From contig OY727095.1 in assembly GCA_963402885.1 (NCBI GenBank), positions 14,327,001 to 14,391,000 on the forward strand: a DNA stretch of 64,000 bases. Direction: 5' to 3'. This DNA is from Antedon bifida (lineage: Eukaryota; Echinodermata; Crinoidea; Comatulida; Antedonidae). The stretch's first letter is position 1, and the number at the start of each line of letters is the position of its first letter. The notes below the pieces were generated by a model that saw nothing but the letters and a program-made list of their open reading frames with translations, was not told where the DNA came from and did not search any database. The position numbers and the translations under genes were made by a program. Shown here one piece after another: positions 59,342-64,000 of this stretch.

Positions 59342-60785
59342 GCCGGGAAGCAGCCCATTAACAAATTGCGAGAATACAATCAGGTATGTTATAATATTCA
59401 CTAAAGATTGTTTTCCACCTTCATTGTGGGCACATTTGCAGACTGTTTTATAACAAATTCTTACTAAAAATAAGTAACATTATGATTCCCTAAATGTTAA
59501 TGTTACACCAAAACATTTTATAGTTCACAATGTAGAAAGTTAAAAAAACAACATTTAATTTCACACCAACCTTACATTAGTACAACCCACAATTCATAAT
59601 AATGATTTTGCCTCTAAGATTATCAGACAATATTAATACCATTATTAATTTTGGAGGCCAGCCCTTGGTGTGGGGGTTTGTGATTTCTGATTGCTCTTGT
59701 TTACACTGATATTATATTTATAAAGCTTCTAATGTTGTGAAACCTCTAAGCGCTGTACATATTATTACCCCAGTTAATTTTGGAAACATACTCTTATAAT
59801 GCAGCTAGTCATCAGACTTGACCTTAGAAGGTACACCTGGGTGGGGAGTGGCAAACTTGCCTTAGGATACAAGCAATGCGACGAGCATTGGATTCGTTAG
59901 TCCAACGTTCAACACACTACATCACACGCCCTTACAAGCTCGGTTTTTTAAATTTCTATTGTTTAAAAACGGCTCAAAAATGGGTATTTGGAAACTTGGA
60001 CTGGGCATGCTCAAACCTCAAAGCACATCTGGGAGAAAAGAGTCTATGACTGGTAGTCTAGTCTGTAAGAAATATTTCTTGTTTTATTGCTGGACGCAAA
60101 TACCCACAGCGGAACGTTTTATCTTGCACATGGTTCTCTCCTAGACTGATCCTGGGCCAGATCCAAAGGGCGGATAGGGATGGAGATTGGCGTAGCCGCA
60201 CAACTTTAATAACTATCTACTTAACCGCGTACAGCATTTAATTGTAGCAAATGTTCTAAATTACCAATTGGTTGAGTGAATCTATATATAGGCTATACGG
60301 TATGCAAACCACTGATGATCAACAATCAAACAATCGGCGGTTCACATAGAACACGCAAAAAATGTTACGTCACATGTTTTTTTACCACCGGAAAATTATG
60401 ATCACTGATTATCTGTTTGCTGCACAATACACAGCCAATGAATTAGAGGTGCCATTTATCATGAATTTTATGTGTGGCAAGGGTAAAAATACATAACAAT
60501 AGCAGGTTTTACATTGACTTATTATATGGTACAAATCATTAACTTGAAAATGACAATACAAAAACCGCCCTGGTTTAAACCACAAAGGAAATGCAAACAA
60601 ATTGTTGAAACACAAACATTTATGATGAATACAAATTAAGAAACCTTGCAATGAACAATTCCCTTGAACCTCACAATAACAGGGTGAAAAATAAAAGTAT
60701 TTCAATGGATGCATTTGTCATGATAACATAGGTTTTGAAAGGAAATATTTGCAATAATTCTCTACTCTTCAATTCAATAAATGTT
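59342..60785. other. Intergenic, no gene seen
   Basis: No domain or splice-bounded exon found. The small ORFs near 59959 (plus) and 60409-60714 (minus) show nothing recognisable. Confidence 0.45.
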
Positions 60786-61040
60786 CTCAACAAATGCAAC
60801 TGTAGTCAATCAAGAACACAACTAAAACTTGCATACACTATAACCAATGTACAAATCTATATAACAGTATAACCAATGTACAAATCTATATAACAGTATA
60901 ACCAATGTACAAATCTATATAACACTATACCAATGTACAAATCTATATAACATTATAAATATGTCCAACAAATACAACTGTAGTCAATCAAGAACACAAC
61001 TAAAGTTTGCATACACTATAACCAATTTACATCATATAAT
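60786..61040. repeat. 29-bp tandem repeat inside a larger duplication
   Basis: ACCAATGTACAAATCTATAT recurs four times between 60842 and 60957. The flanking block CAACTGTAGTCAATCAAGAA is present at about 60797 and again at about 60974. Confidence 0.85.
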
Positions 61041-61106
61041 GTACTATTATAACCATTATACATCAGTGATTCAGCAAGTTTTTAACATGTAAATCTGAAC
61101 GGAATC

Positions 61107-61220
61107 TTAACGGATGATGCCATCATCCAGGGGGTTGCCCAATGGGTCCAGGGCTGTGGACACTGAGTATTTGAGACACAGATCCCCACCCCCATGGTGG
61201 TGCTTGTGGTGAAGCGAATT
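61107..61220 (-). CDS. Candidate terminal exon, unknown protein with His-rich start
   Basis: A TTTAACAG acceptor precedes 61220. The frame reads NSLHHKHHHGGGDLCLKYSV, then STALDPLGNPLDDGIIR and TAA (61107-61109): 37 codons. The composition looks protein-like, but no family is recognised and no upstream exon was found. The alternative is a chance open frame. Confidence 0.28.
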   Translation of the reverse strand, partial: NSLHHKHHHGGGDLCLKYSVSTALDPLGNPLDDGIIR

Positions 61221-61310
61221 CTGTTAAATGACACCCCTAGATGCATGATAAATGGTACCTCTTGTTCACCGTAAAATGTCACTCCAAGTACGCTAGCAAA
61301 CAGACGATTG

Positions 61311-61400
61311 TAGCCTATTTTTCAATAAGATCGTAGCCTATGTTTCAATACGATCGTAGCCTATGTTTCAATGCGATCGTAGCCTATTTTTCAATACGAT
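61311..61400. repeat. 23-bp tandem repeat, four copies
   Basis: TAGCCTATGTTTCAATACGA-type units begin at 61311, 61334, 61357 and 61380, next to the 3' end of a LINE. Confidence 0.88.
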
Positions 61401-61404
61401 CGTA

Positions 61405-62579
61405 CGAATACGAATAGAACTTTATTGCAATCAAAGGAAGATTGAAGTTTAACAAAAGTGTTTCCCTCAGAAACATAAAATGCAATATACAAATATAATA
61501 AATATTTAGAAAGAAAGTACATACAATCACCAAAAAATTTTTTCAAAATTTTTAAAAATTAAAAAAATTTAAAAACAGAACACATATGATTACCATTTTT
61601 GGAAAAGTCCGTGATTAATAATAAACGTTTTAGAACGGTTAGTTTTAACTCTAGGGATACAGAACTCACGGAGTCTTCTAAGATTATAAGCAGCAGATGG
61701 AGCCTCTGGTAACAAATGATTCAATCTGTGACTGGGGTCTTTGATTTTAACGAAAAAATCCTTGCTCAGTCGAACACGGCGGTCTTCTAGGGTAGAAAAA
61801 CCAAGGAAGCTGCTGAAATAAGTAGCCTGTGGAAAAATACATTTAAAGGCCCTTCTCTGAATTTGTTCAAGTTGTTGACTCTGTTGCTTCGTAATATTTG
61901 ATCCCCAAACTGGGGCCGCATATTCTAATATGGGTCTAATGATACTAGTATAAAATTGGACAAGTGCGGGGGCATCCAGGCCTGCCCTCCGCACCTGTTT
62001 GAGAAAGTACATTCTAGAATTACATTTACTAATCATTTTGTCAATATGGGGTTGCCATGACAAATTATGAGAAATAATAACACCAAGGAGTTTAAATTTG
62101 TCAACACGTTCCAGATTACAATCTCCAACATGAAGTGGCTCAAAAGCCGTCTTTGACCTTTTACAACTAATTCTCATCTCTTTCGTTTTCTTAATATTAA
62201 GGGACATATTGTTATCATTAGCCCACTGGACAGTTTCGTCAAGAGTGGTTTGGAGTACAGTTGCCCCATCGTTGCCGACGCGTTCATGGATGGAGGTGTC
62301 GTCCATGTATTTCATGCACGGCACCCCATCCAGAAGATTGTCGACAAAGATGATAAACAACATGGGCCCCAACCAGGAACCCTGGGGGATACCGCCCTTA
62401 ACGACTATCCATGGGGACAATTCATCGCCTAATTTAACACGTTGTTTTCTGTCACAGAGAAAAGCATATATCCAGGAGATTAGATGGTCTTCGACCCCTA
62501 ACTTATGCAACTTGTCAATTAATATATTATGGTCAATTAAATCATAAGCCTTTTTGAAATCAAGCAATAATAATCTCAT
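61405..62579 (-). pseudogene. 5'-truncated LINE with most of its reverse transcriptase
   Basis: An open frame of 329 aa (62579-61590) starts inside the polymerase: LDFKKAYDLIDHNIL (motif A), GGIPQGSWLGPMLF (motif B), KYMDDTSI (motif C, with both catalytic Asp), then FKLLGVII and EYAAPVWGSNI. This is the Jockey/CR1-type order. The N-terminal endonuclease is lost to 5' truncation at 62580, and the C-terminus ends at 61590. About 185 bases of 3' UTR follow. The frame is unbroken, so the insertion is fairly young. Confidence 0.85.
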
Positions 62580-64000
62580 TTCATCTCTGGGCTCGCACTG
62601 GCCGAAAGATTGGCGAAAAATAAAACGGCTACTTTAGCCATTTTGGCTATGACATATGATAAAATAGATAATAAAATAATCATTTTGGCGAAAGCATAAA
62701 GTCCAACTAAAAGGTCCATTTGTCGATCTTCAAGCATTTATTTTGTTCGTTATCATGTTGTTTACTTCAAGCTCCGTTTTCGTCAACTTGTTTCTTGTAC
62801 CAGGCGTCTCTTTGTTATTTCAATATGATGGAGATAGCAGAGGGAGACTGCACAGAATGACAGACGTTACACGACACATGGATGATGGAGTCTACCCAAA
62901 CTATCACGTGTTGCGCTGCACAAACGATCGACGACTCAAATGCCGACTGTCGGCTATTTACCGGGATTGTCTATTTTTCGATAAAGGTGTTCTTTTCAGA
63001 TTAAAAAAAACATAGTATCTTCAATGAATGATCTTATCGAAATCAATATTTATGCGTTATGCATTTTAGGCTCCAATAATGTAGTTTCATATTTTACCCT
63101 TAATAAAGTTTCCTCGTGCGTGCAGTGCGTCAGTAGAGTAAACAAAACAACATTCGGGAAATGGTAGAGTCTAACGGGGATTTAGCTAAACACACACATG
63201 CATTTATTGCGGACTATATAAACAGCAAGGCCGGCCGCCGGCTTCTGTGTTGTTGGGTAATAAATAATCGAGCCGGGATGGTATAAATTTCTCCCCCGAC
63301 AGAAACGCCTTTTCCCTGTGCTTTGGCCTATATTATCTGCACGTTCAACAACGATACGAGTGTTCGTTTGCTAGAAATATTTTTAGCATAATTTTTTAGG
63401 CCTAGGCTAGGGGCCTAGCTAGGCCTGCGCTACTGCACTTTCGCACCTCTTGAGCATACCCAATTTAAAAACATTCACCCGCTGCGCGGCGGTGATGGTG
63501 GGTGACCGTGAAAGTCTTAACATTTTCGCGTGTTACGGAAGCCACCAGCAAAGCGTAAAAAACAAAAATAACATAGCGTTCAGAGGATTTAAGAAAACTG
63601 TAAAATGTTTCTTATTAAATTGATAACTGTATGAATGCTGTATGATTAAAAACAATTTGAACAATTGTTTTGATCATATAAAATACAACAACAATTATTT
63701 TTTTTAATCAAATATACAGTGATTTAGGCATGGCTCTCTTTCCCCAAATGCCTTACAAAAATGTTCAGGAAACAGTGTATAGACCTATTGACATAGATAA
63801 ATTAACTAAAACGTTTTTACCATTATATTTCAAAATTTTTTAATTTTGGCTAATGACCGATTCATTTGGCTAAATAAAAAAATTGGACTTTAGCCATTTT
63901 GGCTATAGATAAACTGATTTGACTAAAAAAAATATTTTGACTTTCGCCAAATGGCTAAACAAAATGAAATGTTAGTGCTACCCCAGCATCTACTTGGTCA
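62580..64000. other. Right edge: no gene supported; repeated GGCTA motif blocks and a CpG-rich patch
   Basis: ACTTTAGCCATTTTGGCTAT occurs at 62631 and 63887 in direct orientation, with further TTGGCTA words, suggesting the ends of one repeat family. 63110-63540 is richer in CpG and has a TATA-like word (CTATATAAAC, near 63214) before GGCCGGCCGCCGG, a possible plus-strand promoter. A 90-aa open frame at 62743-63015 has no recognisable domain. Confidence 0.35.

Noticed and set aside
62743..63015. 90-aa plus-strand ORF with a hydrophobic start resembling a signal peptide
   Set aside because: No recognised domain, no conserved pattern and no supporting splice or promoter signal beyond chance.

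Overview
The window reads as animal nuclear DNA: AT-rich, with intron-split genes, GT-AG splice sites, dense retrotransposon and DNA-transposon debris, and short tandem repeats. TTAGGG-type telomeric repeats, scattered AGGCCTA-rich stretches and the DED / ZU5-UPA / Roc-COR gene content suggest a marine deuterostome invertebrate, most likely an echinoderm. That placement is an inference, not a species call.

All recognisable host genes lie on the minus strand, so they read from right to left. (1) 58531 to 53464, with a probable 5' UTR exon ending at 59169, encodes a modelled 660-aa protein with four death-fold-like helical segments, then a ZU5 domain and a UPA-like domain. (2) 35179 to 25171 holds nine further exons of a paralogous DED-type gene. 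Only an internal part is visible, and neither start codon nor stop codon was found. (3) 12917 to 491 holds a complete 16-exon ROCO gene, modelled at 817 aa, with ankyrin-like repeats, Roc GTPase, COR and an Asp/His/Ser-rich tail. Every splice phase in this model agrees. Together the three look like a cell-death or innate-immunity signalling locus that grew by tandem and exon duplication. Whether they are three genes or parts of fewer cannot be decided from sequence alone.

Between genes 1 and 2 sits a 14.4-kb block. It holds two near-identical Ty3/Gypsy-type retrotransposon units in head-to-tail order that share an LTR. The right-hand unit is a complete 7,043-bp element with identical 815-bp LTRs and one intact 1655-codon gag-pol frame. 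The left-hand unit lacks its 5' LTR and has a one-base deletion in the integrase region. The pair is flanked by two 2,214-bp direct copies of host sequence (36867-39080 and 51299-53512), far too long to be a target-site duplication.

The rest is repeats: 5'-truncated LINEs (about 4950-5728, 20735-22010, 21992-22357, 31264-31584, 61405-62579), inverted-repeat elements (4638-6386, 17045-18864, 24184-24672, 35745-37674, 54285-55285), a tandem tRNA-like array beside a hairpin and interstitial telomeric repeats (11229-12412), a 56-bp satellite of self-complementary units (22481-23101) and several minisatellites. All gene models are read by eye from splice sites and domain motifs; no search was run.
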